Shown: positions 31,263 through 43,036, counted from the stretch's first letter. The stretch: 64,000 nt of DNA from Adineta ricciae (GCA_905250025.1 CAJNOJ010000394.1:18370-82369); one strand, 5' to 3'. The notes: generated by a model from the sequence alone, not told the origin. Numbers and translations are program-made.

Positions 31263-31494
31263 ATGCATCGACACTTACTTGTCTCAGTTGTAAGTATAAT
31301 ATTCCTTGGTATTAGTAGCAGTTGGGCAGCAAATTGGGCTGTTCTTGTTGCTGGCTCTTATGAATGGACGAACTACCGTCATCAAGCGGATGTTTGCCAC
31401 GCTTATCAAATTCTACATGAAAATGGTATTCCTGATTCAAATATTATTGTTATGATGTACGATGACTTAGCTCATCATTGGAGGTATCGATTTC
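31263..31494 (+). CDS. Legumain-like C13 cysteine protease, first exon only
   Basis: Starts at the ATG at 31263 with a signal peptide ([22 protein letters not shown]), then the mature legumain N-terminus: [20 protein letters not shown] and [20 protein letters not shown], then MMYDDLAH. Legumain is a lysosomal Asn-specific endopeptidase. A donor-like GAG/gtatcg at 31483/31484 probably ends the exon. The catalytic His and Cys lie in later exons, which are missing because the sequence jumps at the N at 31495. So this is a gene cut by the join, not a decayed gene. Confidence 0.85.
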
Positions 31495-31495
31495 N
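31495..31495. other. Single N at the copy A / copy B junction
   Basis: One undetermined base separates a legumain first exon or intron from the interior of a family D coding exon. Neither side continues across it, so it is a join between two contigs or haplotypes with unknown true distance. Confidence 0.9.
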
Positions 31496-31953
31496 TTTTG
31501 AATGACTGGAACCATGGTATTCAATAGCTCTTGATAGATTTGCATCTTGGTAGTGTAGTCAGGATCTGACGGATCAGGTCGTGCGCTTTTTATTCGTGCA
31601 CGCAAATCATTGATATTAGTCGTAAATGTGTTTTGAAGATCGCCAATCATTTCATCAACGAATGCGTCAAGTTGTTTGAAGTCTAGCGATGATAGCTCAA
31701 CTTGTCGACTACCAGGCTTTAATCTCAGTACTAATGTTTTCAGCTTTTTATAGTTTTTACGAACTGATTCTGTGACCGTGTGCTAAACAGATAAATATGT
31801 GTACGAAAAGAAACTCAAAAAATGTTTACCGTTAAAGATATAGAAGAAGACGCACCTGCATTATTGTTATTAAATGACTATATTTGAAAAGATGAGGGAA
31901 AATTAGTTTCCGAAGTCCTCAGTACATACCCCGAAATTATCGAAATTTGACAT
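31496..31953 (-). CDS. Family D small helical protein, 3' end cut by junction
   Basis: Partial CDS complement(join(<31496..31782, 31830..31877, 31930..31953)). It starts MSNFDNFG at the ATG at 31953, with the same two phase-0 introns as the gene at 3306-3981. The coding sequence is lost at the N after the PVIQ position, so the last ~70 residues are missing. What remains is intact and nearly identical to copy A. Confidence 0.65.
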
Positions 31954-32045
31954 TTGTGATATTCTAATCTGAAATAAAAGATTTCATAAAATATTGATAA
32001 AAACTTTGTCTGAGTCTTTCTCGCGAAAGAAAAAGGTATAAACTA

Positions 32046-32498
32046 TTATTCAAGAAAGGTTTTAACAAGATCATTAAATGAATCACGAATCAGTTCCAGA
32101 ATACTAATGACTGTTCGTGCCGTGTCGTTGATCCATTCAACGATATCTTTGATGACATCGATGATCTTTTTGAATATACGATTGACCCATGTTGTCACTT
32201 GATTAATGCCGATTGATGACAGCGATACATATTGTTTGTATTGATTCATTCGCTCTGCATAGTCTGGACTTTGATCGTCGGTCGGTCGTCGTGCCTTGAT
32301 TTGCTCTCGTATTCCATTGACACGTGCAGTAACATCTTCAATGAAACGATCGGACTCACGATCGATCTGCTTTTCTAACTCAACGACATTGTTTGCCGTG
32401 CGATTGCGTGCAGCTGTTTCAATTGTTTGTTGGAGAGTTCTTGCACGAGTGTCGATGTAAGAACGTAAAGCTGTTTCGTGTGTGTCCTGGAAACTCAT
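32046..32498 (-). CDS. Small helical protein, family A (copy B)
   Basis: 150 aa from the ATG at 32498 (MSFQDTHETALRSYIDT). It is the direct counterpart of 4074-4526, with scattered conservative changes (for example REQIKARRPTDDQ against RDQIKARRPTDEQ). The frame stays open upstream through a hydrophobic stretch to a TTG at 32573, but no ATG exists there and copy A does not conserve it. Confidence 0.7.
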   Translation of the reverse strand: MSFQDTHETALRSYIDTRARTLQQTIETAARNRTANNVVELEKQIDRESDRFIEDVTARVNGIREQIKARRPTDDQSPDYAERMNQYKQYVSLSSIGINQVTTWVNRIFKKIIDVIKDIVEWINDTARTVISILELIRDSFNDLVKTFLE

Positions 32499-32968
32499 AA
32501 CTGCAATAAGTAATATAATAATACTCTCGAAAAAAACGATGATTAAATATAACCTCAATCTTTTATGGTGCAATAACGGTTTAATCCTACTATGATATTT
32601 ATTCAGAAAAAGTTTCTTTTCTCGGTGTTTGTCTTTGAATTCGACACTTCTATATATGACACAAATGCTTATTAATATAAGTATGGATTTTTCCTTTCAT
32701 TTCCTTGTCTTATTTCTGTATGTTCTTTTGCTCTTGATGTTGGTTTTTACCACACATATTCACATTAATAATAATCTTTGCTGGAAGAGTGGGGAATATA
32801 AAAACAGACACACAGTGATTGTCGGGACTTCACAGTTTTTGTTTACAGTTGTAGGTAATGACCAATACTTGTCTGATGAAAAACTTCCTTGAACAAAATA
32901 CGAATATATTTCTTAGACTATTTACATATTGCTCTATTTTAGTTATAGATTGAACTATAAATAACACG
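32499..32968. promoter_or_regulatory. Divergent promoter spacer, copy B
   Basis: Counterpart of 4527-5009. The block at about 32770-32840 (CTTTGCTGGAAGAGTGGGG, then AATATAAAAACAGAC) is nearly unchanged and is the best-conserved part of the spacer. Confidence 0.4.
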
Positions 32969-33400
32969 ATGGCAAACTTTTCGTCGTTTGATCAACAGTA
33001 TCAATCAGCGTTGCATGACAAATTAACTGAAAATGTCAATATAATGCAGCAAAAAGTGAACCAAGCGCAGAGTATGAGTGATGCAGATGCAGCAGAAAGA
33101 GCTCTTGACGAGGCGTGTGACGGATGTCTTAATCGAGTCGCTAATCATGTGAAAGAAATTAAGGAATCAGCCAGACAAAAACGCGCAAGTTGTAAAACAC
33201 CTGCAGATGAACAAAGATATACGACATTCATCCAAGGAGTCGCATCCGGCATTCAAGCAACTCAATCATTAATTGACAAGATCTTTAACCAAATCCGTAA
33301 TCTTGTGGTAACTGTGGTCGGCTGGATTCGCATGGGCACATCTTGGATGGCAAGCACCATAGCAGACTTTTTCGATAGTATTCGTGCTTTTTTCTTATAA
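32969..33400 (+). CDS. Small helical protein, family B (copy B)
   Basis: 143 aa, one coding exon starting MANFSSFDQQYQSALHD. Counterpart of 5010-5438, with the same Cys positions and the C-terminal VVTVVGWIRMGTSWMAS helix. Start and stop contexts are conserved, supporting a real gene. Confidence 0.7.
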   Translation: MANFSSFDQQYQSALHDKLTENVNIMQQKVNQAQSMSDADAAERALDEACDGCLNRVANHVKEIKESARQKRASCKTPADEQRYTTFIQGVASGIQATQSLIDKIFNQIRNLVVTVVGWIRMGTSWMASTIADFFDSIRAFFL

Positions 33401-33515
33401 TCTCTGATACTCTTTTTTATAAGAAAAACAATCTTGCACGAAGTAACGTAAATTACTCTAGATATTTTTCTTTTAGTCATTTCAGATCTACTTTTTCATT
33501 TCATTGGATATCGTT

Positions 33516-34447
33516 ATGGCTTCAAATGATGATTGTATCAATTCAGAATTAAACACTATGGACAGTACGACACCAGCTGTTAATGGATCAACAGTTGATA
33601 GTACTCAATATGGTTTGAACGATGTTTCCAAGGTAATAAAACGCTATGAGAGATAATGTAGTTAAATAGTTTTCGAACCGAGAAGAAGAGAAATATAACT
33701 GTATTCTTTCTAATTATTTTTGTTATGATCAGGTTGAAACACAAGTTACAAACGAGCATTCAACAGCACCGAACACTCACTCACATGTAAACTATGTCTA
33801 TATAGTCAATTATGATCTTATCATCTATCCTTGATTGATTTCTAGAGGCAGAATACACGCAGATATACGGATCTGGCCAATAACCTTGCAAGTGTAAGTA
33901 TATAATTCCCGATAAACGTGTGAATTATATCACAAATCATTTTTTTCAGAGCACAGTGACACTTGTTATGGAAAGATCGAAGCCACTAATTCTCAAATTA
34001 CGAAATCCAAGCCATGCCTGGGCAGGATTGGGCAGTGCAATTAAACCTCAAGATGATATCGAATCGACGATCAATTCACTAGGTGATGAACTGGTTGCTC
34101 ATGTTACAGCGACTGTGAACAGTATCCGTGATGAAGTCAAAAGTGCTCGTCCCCAACCAGACGAAGAAAACTATGAACTGAAAACGGCCGCTTATCAAGA
34201 ATTAGTTAAGTCCGCTGCACATATCATAAATAACTTAACAGAAGCTTTGGATGACTTCTTCATTGAGTATCGCAAACTTATTGATCAATTCTGGGACCAT
34301 ATTCAAAACTGTGCAAACTCAGATGTACCCGACTCTGTTCGACAATTTGAAAATCAAACAGAAAAAATATTTCGTGATGCGGTGACAAATAAGATTGAAC
34401 CATTGTTCAAAGCGATCGATTCTAAACTTAACCCATCGGAACAATGA
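33516..34447 (+). CDS. Small helical protein, family C (copy B)
   Basis: Proposed CDS is join(33516..33632, 33733..33786, 33846..33893, 33950..34447), 238 aa, with the same four-exon phase-0 structure as the genes at 1512 and 5558. Conserved parts are TLVMERSKPLILKL, VKSARPQPDEENYELK and LIDQFWDHI. It stops with TGA after NPSEQ, the ancestral-looking end that 5558-6501 has lost. Confidence 0.7.
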
Positions 34448-34777
34448 CTGGAGCTTTATTGAAATAGATCGATTTGTGTTTTTTTACCCTTTGTATTCAA
34501 ATAAACTGGAGAAGCTTATCCTAATTGAGCATTGGTACACGCGATGGCAAATGTGAGTTCGTCACCGAAGTTGGTTATTTCATGTAATTGCGTAAATAAC
34601 GGTTTGGCCTTATAATGCAAAAAAGGTATGCCGACTAAATCCTGTGAGTCATGAGATACAACTACAATAACAGAAGGAAGGAAAAAACTGAATTGACATA
34701 CGGTGCGAACACACACACACAGATAGCAGTTGTTTTGTTTTTCTTCTACGTACAGTATCATTCAAGAAAGAAAATCA
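34448..34777. other. Spacer between family C and acetyltransferase
   Basis: 330 nt, counterpart of 6502-6779, with an AATAAA-type signal (aaataaactgg) at about 34499 and a short CA run near 34712-34722. No gene. Confidence 0.5.
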
Positions 34778-35449
34778 ATGAATTCCGATGAATATACATA
34801 TGAATTAATCGATAATGAAGATGATGCACGCACGTGTGCTCAATTAGTCGCTGACGAATTCGTTGCGGTTAATTCAATGGTTATTCTCGATCGATTAAAT
34901 CCACAAAGTATGTTTGACGAAGATACATGGCCGACAATGCTTGAAATGTTTCATGAGCGATTATCATTCCTTGCACGGCATCGTCAATCAGGTGAAATTG
35001 TTGCTGCTATCAGCGCATGCGATCTTTATTTAGCACAAAAACGACATCCCTACGATCCATCAAGTGCTCCTTCGGCGATTCCATACTTCGATTTATTGGA
35101 AGATTTGGATAATATATTTATTCATCATGATTTTCAACAAGAACTCAAACCAAATATGGTTTTACAGATTGTTATCGGTGCCACTCGAGTGGAACACTCA
35201 GGCAAAGGTATAGCGACTCGATTACGAACGGTTCTATGTGAATATGCTCGAGATAAACGAGGATTTCAATATGCATTAGCGCAAACTACCAACGAAGCAA
35301 CCCGTCATATATATGTGGATAAAATGGGTGGAATACCACTAACAACCATCGATCCGAAAACATGGATATGGAAGAAGAAAGGCGACCAAGTACGTCCTTA
35401 TAAAGACCATACAGGTATACCTATTCCGAATATTTTAATAAAGTTATGA
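34778..35449 (+). CDS. GNAT acetyltransferase-like protein (copy B)
   Basis: 223 aa from the ATG at 34778 (MNSDEYTYELIDNEDDA). It keeps the acetyl-CoA loop EHSGKGIATRLR and the C-terminal ALAQTTNEATRHIYVDKMGG. Most differences from 6780-7451 are conservative, so both copies appear under constraint. Confidence 0.75.
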   Translation: MNSDEYTYELIDNEDDARTCAQLVADEFVAVNSMVILDRLNPQSMFDEDTWPTMLEMFHERLSFLARHRQSGEIVAAISACDLYLAQKRHPYDPSSAPSAIPYFDLLEDLDNIFIHHDFQQELKPNMVLQIVIGATRVEHSGKGIATRLRTVLCEYARDKRGFQYALAQTTNEATRHIYVDKMGGIPLTTIDPKTWIWKKKGDQVRPYKDHTGIPIPNILIKL

Positions 35450-35587
35450 TCAACTGTTTGCAATAATAAATCGACAAGAAAAAAAATGAAAGACTTGAAG
35501 ATCTTTTTTATTCAATATATCGAAATTCAAATGTAAAAATTGCTGAATTAACGAAATGATATGAAAGTGTTTATTTGAGAAATATCT

Positions 35588-36456
35588 TCATTTGTTTTGA
35601 TCGTGTTCAGTATATGGTACTTCGATTGTGAGATGTCCATCATCAGTTAAATGTGATTGTAAATGATCTGTTTGCGTACCTGGTGGAAGAGTAATTGATT
35701 TGTAAAAGTAGCTTTTCTCCAAAGTTCGATCAGTGAGTGTGATATGTTCGCCTTGGATGATCAAATCATTGTTTTTCACGGAGACTTTGATCTGATCTGG
35801 ACGGTAGTTTTCCATTGGCAAAGACATTTCCAGTTTCTTCTTTTGTTCTTCACCATTGACAACTTTCGGTGTGAACGAAGACGTGTGAAAATGATGATAA
35901 TCGAACGATTGATCACGATTTTGACCATACGGAAGCAAATGTTGGTGATCAGCATCTGTTGCCGATTCGAGGTAACGTTGTTTGTGCTCATGATTATGCA
36001 GTGGGATGTCGACAATTAATAAATTATTTGGTGTTACATACGATACCAAATGATCAGCATCTAGATCATCAAAGTTAGAAATTTGGAAGAAGTTCTCTTG
36101 ATCTTACCAGCATGTTCATAAACAGGCTCGGGTAGATCGTACATTTTTCGTTCTTTTTCACTTTGGCCACTCTTTTTCGCTTCAATGAGCAAAAGACGAC
36201 CTTCGATCGTGGTTTGGATACTCTCGGGATCATATCCCGTGATGTCCAATTTGACACGATATTTGTCGCCGTAGGGTTGTGATTCTAACGCAGGTGCTAC
36301 TTTTTCTTCGTATTCTTGTCGTCGTTTTGGTCGATTGATCCAACGAAGTGATGCGAATGTATTCGACTTTGAATCTCTCCATGGATCAAATAGTTCGAAA
36401 TCATTTCCGAAATCACTCGAACGACGACGATCTCGATTTACTGGTAACGATGACAT
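35588..36456 (-). CDS. Two-domain small heat-shock protein (copy B)
   Basis: Proposed CDS is complement(join(35588..36060, 36108..36456)), 273 aa, with the 47-nt phase-1 intron at the same place as in 7589-8457. Both alpha-crystallin domains are intact. Changes are few (for example SVKNNDLIIQGEHITL against SVRNNDLIVQGEHMSL). Confidence 0.85.
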
Positions 36457-36979
36457 TGTCAACTGAATATTGATGTATGTGTTTGTCTCAATAAACAAAA
36501 TGAATGGCGATGTAACGGATCAACCAATCGAAAGAACATGAATGACGGAGGCAATCATTGTGACGAATTCTTTTTTTTTTAAATAATGAACAGTTCGAGT
36601 TAGATGTCGCTTCGATATGTATTTCTTTATCATCATCACATCAATATAGAAGAATAATATCGTATATAACTTCGTCGTTCGCTCAATTAATCACTACTAC
36701 ACCTCTCCAAAGGTGAGCACGAATGAAAATTTTTCTTTTTCGCATCAGTCTAATGTTTCTCGAGTGATGTGAAAGAAGGAAAAGTGAAAAACACATAAAC
36801 TATTAGTCGTCACTATAGCGTACACATATGTACACATAGCTAATCGAATGTTTTGAATTGCATCATCTTTTTGACAACCGAATAGAAACACGGCTTCTGA
36901 TTTGATGATTCATTTTCTGATGAAATCGATAAAAACGACGGCTAAATATTGATTTTCATTCACATTTCAGATACATAAA
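36457..36979. promoter_or_regulatory. Divergent sHSP/TDO spacer, copy B
   Basis: Counterpart of 8458-8982, strongly similar over its whole length with a few small indels. No clear heat-shock element. Confidence 0.4.
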
Positions 36980-38485
36980 ATGACTTGTCCGTACGCACAC
37001 TCGAGTCTTGATGATTCGAAAGTCAATCATCAACTAGAAACATTGGATTATTCGACATATTTACGAACAGATCTGCTTCTATCTGCATTGAAATGCCATA
37101 GCCATACCGATCCGTTGGATAACAACAGTCCGCCTATTCATGACGAACATTTCTTTATTCTGGTTCATCAGGGTAAGAAAATTGTAATTAAATCTTCGAT
37201 ACGAAATGATTTGCTTCAGTGTTTGAATTGTGGTTTAAGCAAATTCTGTTCGAACTCGATTCGATTCGAGATATGTTCAATCAGTGTGATCACGTAGTTT
37301 CGTCGATGTTTAATATTAATTTACGATTGAAACGAATAGTTAATGTTTTTCAAGTATTAAATCAACAATTTCAATTGTTAGAAACGATGACACCGATTGA
37401 ATTTCTCGAATTTCGAATGTATTTAACATCCGGCAGTGGATTTCAAAGTCTGCAGTTTCGTATGATCGAAATTAAACTCGGCCTAACCGATGCGTTCCGA
37501 AATTTTTACAAAACGAAGTATTTCGTTCACACAATGTTCAAAGATGAACAATCAACTCAACTGAAACAAGTCATCAATCAAGACTCGTTATTAATTCGAC
37601 TGGAAGTAAGTTCTTGTTTGAGCGTTTCCACACCTCTATCGTTGTCTTCTTGTCATAGAAATGGTTAGAACATATCTACGATACGACATCGTTTAATTTT
37701 CTGGAGGTATTCACTTCGTCCGTCGAACGTTTTATCGAACATGAAAGACAGGAAAAAACAAGTAAGGCGGATGATATGGACATGGAGACAGTTGAAGGGC
37801 AAATTGAAGCATTGAAGCGAAAGTTTTCAACTATGACCGATTCGATAGAATACGAAAAATTATTGAATACTAATGAACGTCGAATAAGTCACAAGGCGAT
37901 GCTAAGTGCATTGATGATTTCATTGTATCATCAAGAACCGTGTTTCCAACAAGCTTATCAGATGCTTCATTTACTCATGGATATCGATTCTCAGATGATC
38001 GATTGGCGTCGTATGTGTTTGAACATTTCCTATCTATGACAAAATTGTGCTTTGATTATAGAGAAACATATTCTACTGGTGCAACGTCAAATCGGTCGTA
38101 AACCGGGCACAGCGGGCACGGATGGAATCTTTTATCTTCAGAAAACAATGACGTATGTATCTGAAAAACGAGAAGAATGTTACACACATTGGTTTTCTTC
38201 TTATGTAGTGAAAAATACCAAGTCTTCGTTGATTTGTTCAATATTTCGACCTATTTGATTCCTCAGAGGTACTTACCGAAGTTTACCAGTAAACCGATTG
38301 AATCAAATTCATCGTTGTCTTCGTTGACGATTGAAACGCTGCGAGAGGTACCAATCATCACTCAGCGTCAGTTGTCAATAAAAGAAGAAGAAATGGAAGT
38401 GATCTCTGTGAAGTATGATCAGATCATTTATTTGTTTGTGTTCGTGACAGGATGTATCTTTGTGACGTTTTCAGCGTTTTTTTAA
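36980..38485 (+). CDS. TDO2: Tryptophan 2,3-dioxygenase (copy B)
   Basis: Proposed CDS is join(36980..37172, 37220..37605, 37659..38010, 38062..38152, 38209..38485), 432 aa. All five exons and phases match copy A at 8983-10488. HDEHFFILVHQ, the haem-His segment WRQKHILLVQR, the unusual GTAGTDG loop and the C-terminal hydrophobic tail are all kept, so these oddities are not errors in one copy. Confidence 0.9.
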
Positions 38486-38812
38486 ACTATTTAATTAAAA
38501 GTATTTTGTCATTTTTAGGATCGTTCCACACTATTTGTTATAACTTTATATTTTCCTAATAAAAATGATAAAATGAGAACATATTATTAATGGATTTATG
38601 GAAAATTCTCTCTGTCTGCTAACTAGAATAAAAGCGAGTGGATTTTGATCCTGATATTATTTTTCGAGGTGCCCAAATCTTGTCTCTCGAAAGATAATGA
38701 ACGCAAAGAGAACGAAAGTTTTTGATAAGAATTTATCTATGTAAAAAAAAAGGGGGCTGAGGTGAGAGTTGTGTTTATCGTTCTCTGTTACCATTTGATA
38801 AAACTAAAAACA
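38486..38812. other. Spacer between TDO and GH36-like gene, copy B
   Basis: Counterpart of 10489-10812. No gene. Confidence 0.5.
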
Positions 38813-41221
38813 ATGAAAGTTTCACTTAATCTACACGTCATAATATTTTCTTTCTTATTTTGTACATGTGTACAAGCTGTGAATAACAATCGTGTCTTTC
38901 ATGCATATGATAATATTCTTACTCTCCATTGGAATTCCGATGCATTAGAATACGTGATTATTCGTGATAATCAGATATGGTTTGAAAGTGGTCCGTTTTT
39001 CATCTATTTTAATCAGACATATTATTCATCTGCTCCTCAGCAAGAATCGTTAGCCATGTCGGCATTGTATTTGATTGAACAGTATCAAACTAATGGAACA
39101 GATGTTGTTTTTGGTTCGTTCGATAAACTCTCACTTCGTTGGTCTTCGAAAAGCAATTTGAATGTGACCATATGGGAAACATCCTTTAAAATCTTTCGCG
39201 ATCAACCGATCATTCTATTTGAACAATATTTTCCTGTTGATCTCGATGGAATGTCCATGGGAAATGTGCGTGATACATTTAAGCATGTTTCAACGGCATT
39301 TCCGAGATTCAAAGTGTCATTCAATCAATCAAATCAGTATATTATCGATCAGTTAGGTCATTTCACATTTCTTGATGCTTGGGATTTACATATGCGAGGT
39401 GTTGGTTTAAAGAACGTCTACAACGGTGGTCTCTACAGCGGAAATCCTCTGTTGTTGTATAATTTAACAAAATTGGATTCAAATGTTGTCCTATCAAGTT
39501 TAACGAATTTTATGATCAACTTTCAAACACGTTCACCATCATTAAACTACCACCTATCCTGTGGTTTACATGGACGTCTCCATCAAATCGACCAGTCACT
39601 GTCGTTATCAACGATTTTACTAGCGTCACAATCAAAACAAGGTATCAATCGAATAATTAACCTCTGGGGTAAATTGATGCTGCAATACTACGGCAAACAG
39701 CATATCAAAGATCAAAAAACGTTTCGTAATGATTTTTATGTATCGAAATTAGGTTATTATACTGACACGGGTGCATATTATTGGTACAATAAGGAAGGAA
39801 ATCTAACGTATGAGCAAACATTCATTAAGCTAAAAGAGTATCATTTACAAGAGAAGATTCCAATTCGATATTATGAACTAGATTCCTATTGGTACTATAA
39901 ACAGAATAACAACACGGGTGAACATGGAGGAATTAAGTTGTACGAGCCACGACCGGATGTATTTCCGCGTGGTATTCAAGTTTTACAACACGATGTTTTA
40001 CAAACACCGATAATTGTTCATCATAAGTATTATTCAACTGATAATTTATATCAAACAAAGTATCTATTCAAAAACGGCACTGATGGCAAAGTTTCTTTGC
40101 CATTAGATCAACGATTTTTCAATAAAATCTTCTCACAAATCAAACAATGGGGTGTGGAAATTNATCCTTCTTATAATCATTACACCCCTCGCCAATATCA
40201 TTTACATTTAGCTGAAGGTGCAAAACAAGCTGGAATAAAACTCATCTATTGTATGCCTTTGAATCCTGATATATTAGAAACACTAGAAAACACACAAGTT
40301 CATTATATGCGAATCAGTGATGATTATTCAACGAATATTAATCAATGGAATATCGGTCGAGCATCGATGGTAACATGGGCGATTGGTGTTATACCATTCA
40401 AAGATACATTTTGGACAAATTCAATACAACCACAGTCGCCATACGGACAGTTCACCGAACCTAATATTGAACTGAATGCATTAGTCGCACTAATGAGTTT
40501 AGGTGGCGTTGCGATATCGGATAAAATAGGTAACACAGACTCTCGAATTGTAAATCGATTGTGTCGATTAGATGGTGTTCTACTTCGTCCAGAACGGCCT
40601 GCAACTGCAATGGACTCGACATTTTTAGGTATTGGTGGTCCACAAGGTGAAATGTGGCATACATATGCGTCTGACGAACGTCATACGTTCTTTGTTGAAT
40701 ATGTCATGATAACAAATTTAACTGAATCGTACCGATTCACTTGGAATGAATTGTTCGATACATTGGATGGTGATGATGAACCAAATCGAAAGATTTCGGA
40801 TAATTATGTTGTTTTCGATACGATTGCTCCAAGTAATTATTATTGGTTTTCATCCGCAAATACTTCGTTCGTCCGAATGCCGGAATGTTCACAGAATTTA
40901 ACGACATTCTATTCACCATTTCATCTCTTCGTATTCGTTCCCTTTTGCACTCAATCGAACTGGTTTCTATTCGGTGAATTAACTAAGCAATTACCAATAA
41001 CAAGACAACGATTCGCCTTCATGTCATACGAAACGAATCGCCTTGACGTGCATGTCATTGGAGTAGCTGACGAACAAGTATCGATCACAACTGGAGAGAC
41101 TGCATCTATAGGAGGGAAAATCGATATTTATACGGTTGAATGCCCTTTTCCCCCAGGAGAAGGTGTATTAAGGATGATGTTAACGTGTCAAACTTCAATA
41201 GGATGTAGCTGTTCATCATAA
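38813..41221 (+). CDS. GH36-like secreted protein (copy B), interrupted by N
   Basis: Reads as 802 aa from the ATG at 38813, with one unknown residue at the N at 40163. Against copy A, 42 nt are missing right at the N: GVEI is followed directly by PSYNHYTPRQYH, while copy A has LIQDWLSSVYEDMPDASYD in between. That removes the candidate nucleophile (Asp454 of copy A). The ~35 nt after the N are also more divergent than the rest. The frame is kept, but a compressed assembly gap is more likely than a genuine in-frame deletion. The signal peptide, the SDDYS motif and the Cys-rich tail are present. Confidence 0.7.
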   Translation: MKVSLNLHVIIFSFLFCTCVQAVNNNRVFHAYDNILTLHWNSDALEYVIIRDNQIWFESGPFFIYFNQTYYSSAPQQESLAMSALYLIEQYQTNGTDVVFGSFDKLSLRWSSKSNLNVTIWETSFKIFRDQPIILFEQYFPVDLDGMSMGNVRDTFKHVSTAFPRFKVSFNQSNQYIIDQLGHFTFLDAWDLHMRGVGLKNVYNGGLYSGNPLLLYNLTKLDSNVVLSSLTNFMINFQTRSPSLNYHLSCGLHGRLHQIDQSLSLSTILLASQSKQGINRIINLWGKLMLQYYGKQHIKDQKTFRNDFYVSKLGYYTDTGAYYWYNKEGNLTYEQTFIKLKEYHLQEKIPIRYYELDSYWYYKQNNNTGEHGGIKLYEPRPDVFPRGIQVLQHDVLQTPIIVHHKYYSTDNLYQTKYLFKNGTDGKVSLPLDQRFFNKIFSQIKQWGVEIXPSYNHYTPRQYHLHLAEGAKQAGIKLIYCMPLNPDILETLENTQVHYMRISDDYSTNINQWNIGRASMVTWAIGVIPFKDTFWTNSIQPQSPYGQFTEPNIELNALVALMSLGGVAISDKIGNTDSRIVNRLCRLDGVLLRPERPATAMDSTFLGIGGPQGEMWHTYASDERHTFFVEYVMITNLTESYRFTWNELFDTLDGDDEPNRKISDNYVVFDTIAPSNYYWFSSANTSFVRMPECSQNLTTFYSPFHLFVFVPFCTQSNWFLFGELTKQLPITRQRFAFMSYETNRLDVHVIGVADEQVSITTGETASIGGKIDIYTVECPFPPGEGVLRMMLTCQTSIGCSCSS

Positions 41222-41788
41222 ATAAATCAAAGACAGGGACGCTGTAGTGTGCATGAGCGATGACAATTTCATGTGTATGTTTTCGATCTCGTATCTTCAC
41301 AAGTGATGAAAAAGAAGAAGTGAAGAATAGAAAGGAGAAAAAAGAATACGATAGTGTAAGCGTTGAAAGTAAATATACCCGCGCGTTATGCATGATTGAA
41401 CTGTTATTTCACTGTCAAATGATAGACACAGAATTGAAAAGAAAATTTAATAATATCAGTCTCAGGTATCAATCAAAAAGGTGGTCGAACACATGTCTGA
41501 AATGGTATTGATACAATATGCAGTAAGATTAGAACGAATTTGGTGCGGATATATGCGCAGAATGCAGATGATGGCAATAGGTATGTAACTTACATATGCT
41601 CAAGGCAATGTATGTCGGCTGAGGAAATAGATGAGTAATGGACTGCTGATATCTTGAGTTCGTGCTCGAACTAGATAGTTCTTTGTAAAATAGTCACAAA
41701 TTTCATCATCTGTCTCTTTCCGCAAAGAACTTAATGGCTATAACATACTTATTTTGATGCAAAAAATCTAGGTCTCAACAATTTTATC
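41222..41788. other. Spacer, copy B
   Basis: Counterpart of 13264-13826. No gene. Confidence 0.5.
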
Positions 41789-43036
41789 ATGAAACTGTTA
41801 TATCTACTCGATTCGCGAAAGCAATCCTGCTTTGTTTGCATACGCTATTGCTGTTTTATTTTAACGATATGTCTATTGGTTTCATATTATATATTTGTAT
41901 ATAGAACACCTCCTTGTGCTTTTACATGTCCTTACAAAAGGAGTCTTACGTCTAAAAAATTAATATTTGATCAATCCCACTATGTAAAACATTTCTCAGA
42001 ATTCGTTTGCCCACAGAATTTCCGTAATTTGGCTGATTGGGTGTTTGGCTGGCCAGATTGGGCTTTCGCCGAACAAACTCAATCGGTTATAAATGGCCGT
42101 TATCTCGCACCTTGTCTACCGTCTGGTAGTATCCTTTATGTGAAAGCAGATTTTTTGAATCAGTTCTTTGGTGGAATTTATCCATATTTGCGTAATCAAT
42201 TCGTTCTTATTACGTCGCAAGGAGATCTATCAGTACCACAAGAGCATCTCGCTTATCTTCATGATAAAAAATCCAAGATTATCCATTGGTTTGGTCAAAA
42301 TGCTAATATTCAACCATCCCAGAGTTTACGATTCACTCCTATTCCTATTGGTATCAATTGTTTCGAAATGGCGAATAGTCTCCAAGAAGTCTATCGACAA
42401 ATCCCGAATAATACCGTACCAGCAATATATGGCGATGCAGATGAACCACATAATTATACATATCTGGTCGATTTAACACAACGACTGTCGAATGGATATT
42501 CTCCTGAGAAACTTCTTCTCATCAATTTTGAACCGACGACAGATCCAACTGGACTCCGTCGTCAAATTTGGAAAAGCTATTGTTCACAACAATCAATGTC
42601 TAACATGACATCTATTACATGCGTTGAAAAGCCTCGGCCATCTGAACATATATCTCTTTCACAGATCTATATTCGTAATCGACAATATCCAATGTGGTTG
42701 TCTCCTCGTGGTAATGGACTTGATTGTCATCGTACATGGGAAGCATTTTATCTCGATGCAATACCTATCGTATGGAATTCAACACTGAATCCTCTGTTTC
42801 ATATGCTACCTGCTGTCATCATTAATGATATGAGTGAACTTACGGAAGAGTTTCTTCGTACGAAATTGAAAGAAATAGTAAGGAATAAGATTGAACGGCC
42901 AAATATGTATCAATTTGCAAAATTAAGATTTAGTTATTGGAGACGGTTAATTTTAAGCACATCGCGATATGCAATATCGGAGACAAAACGGGACAATATT
43001 TGCTGGCGTGCCAGGACTTTGAACAAAAATCATTAA
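41789..43036 (+). CDS. Exostosin-like type II membrane glycosyltransferase (copy B)
   Basis: 415 aa, same length as 13827-15074. The N-terminal membrane helix, RFTPIPIGINCF and the SPRGNGLDCHRTWEAFYLDA segment are conserved. No frame damage. Confidence 0.7.
   Translation: MKLLYLLDSRKQSCFVCIRYCCFILTICLLVSYYIFVYRTPPCAFTCPYKRSLTSKKLIFDQSHYVKHFSEFVCPQNFRNLADWVFGWPDWAFAEQTQSVINGRYLAPCLPSGSILYVKADFLNQFFGGIYPYLRNQFVLITSQGDLSVPQEHLAYLHDKKSKIIHWFGQNANIQPSQSLRFTPIPIGINCFEMANSLQEVYRQIPNNTVPAIYGDADEPHNYTYLVDLTQRLSNGYSPEKLLLINFEPTTDPTGLRRQIWKSYCSQQSMSNMTSITCVEKPRPSEHISLSQIYIRNRQYPMWLSPRGNGLDCHRTWEAFYLDAIPIVWNSTLNPLFHMLPAVIINDMSELTEEFLRTKLKEIVRNKIERPNMYQFAKLRFSYWRRLILSTSRYAISETKRDNICWRARTLNKNH

Noticed and set aside
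32499-32573. Hydrophobic N-terminal extension of the family A gene in copy B
   Set aside because: It begins at a TTG, has no ATG and is interrupted in copy A; an untranslated spliced leader region fits better.
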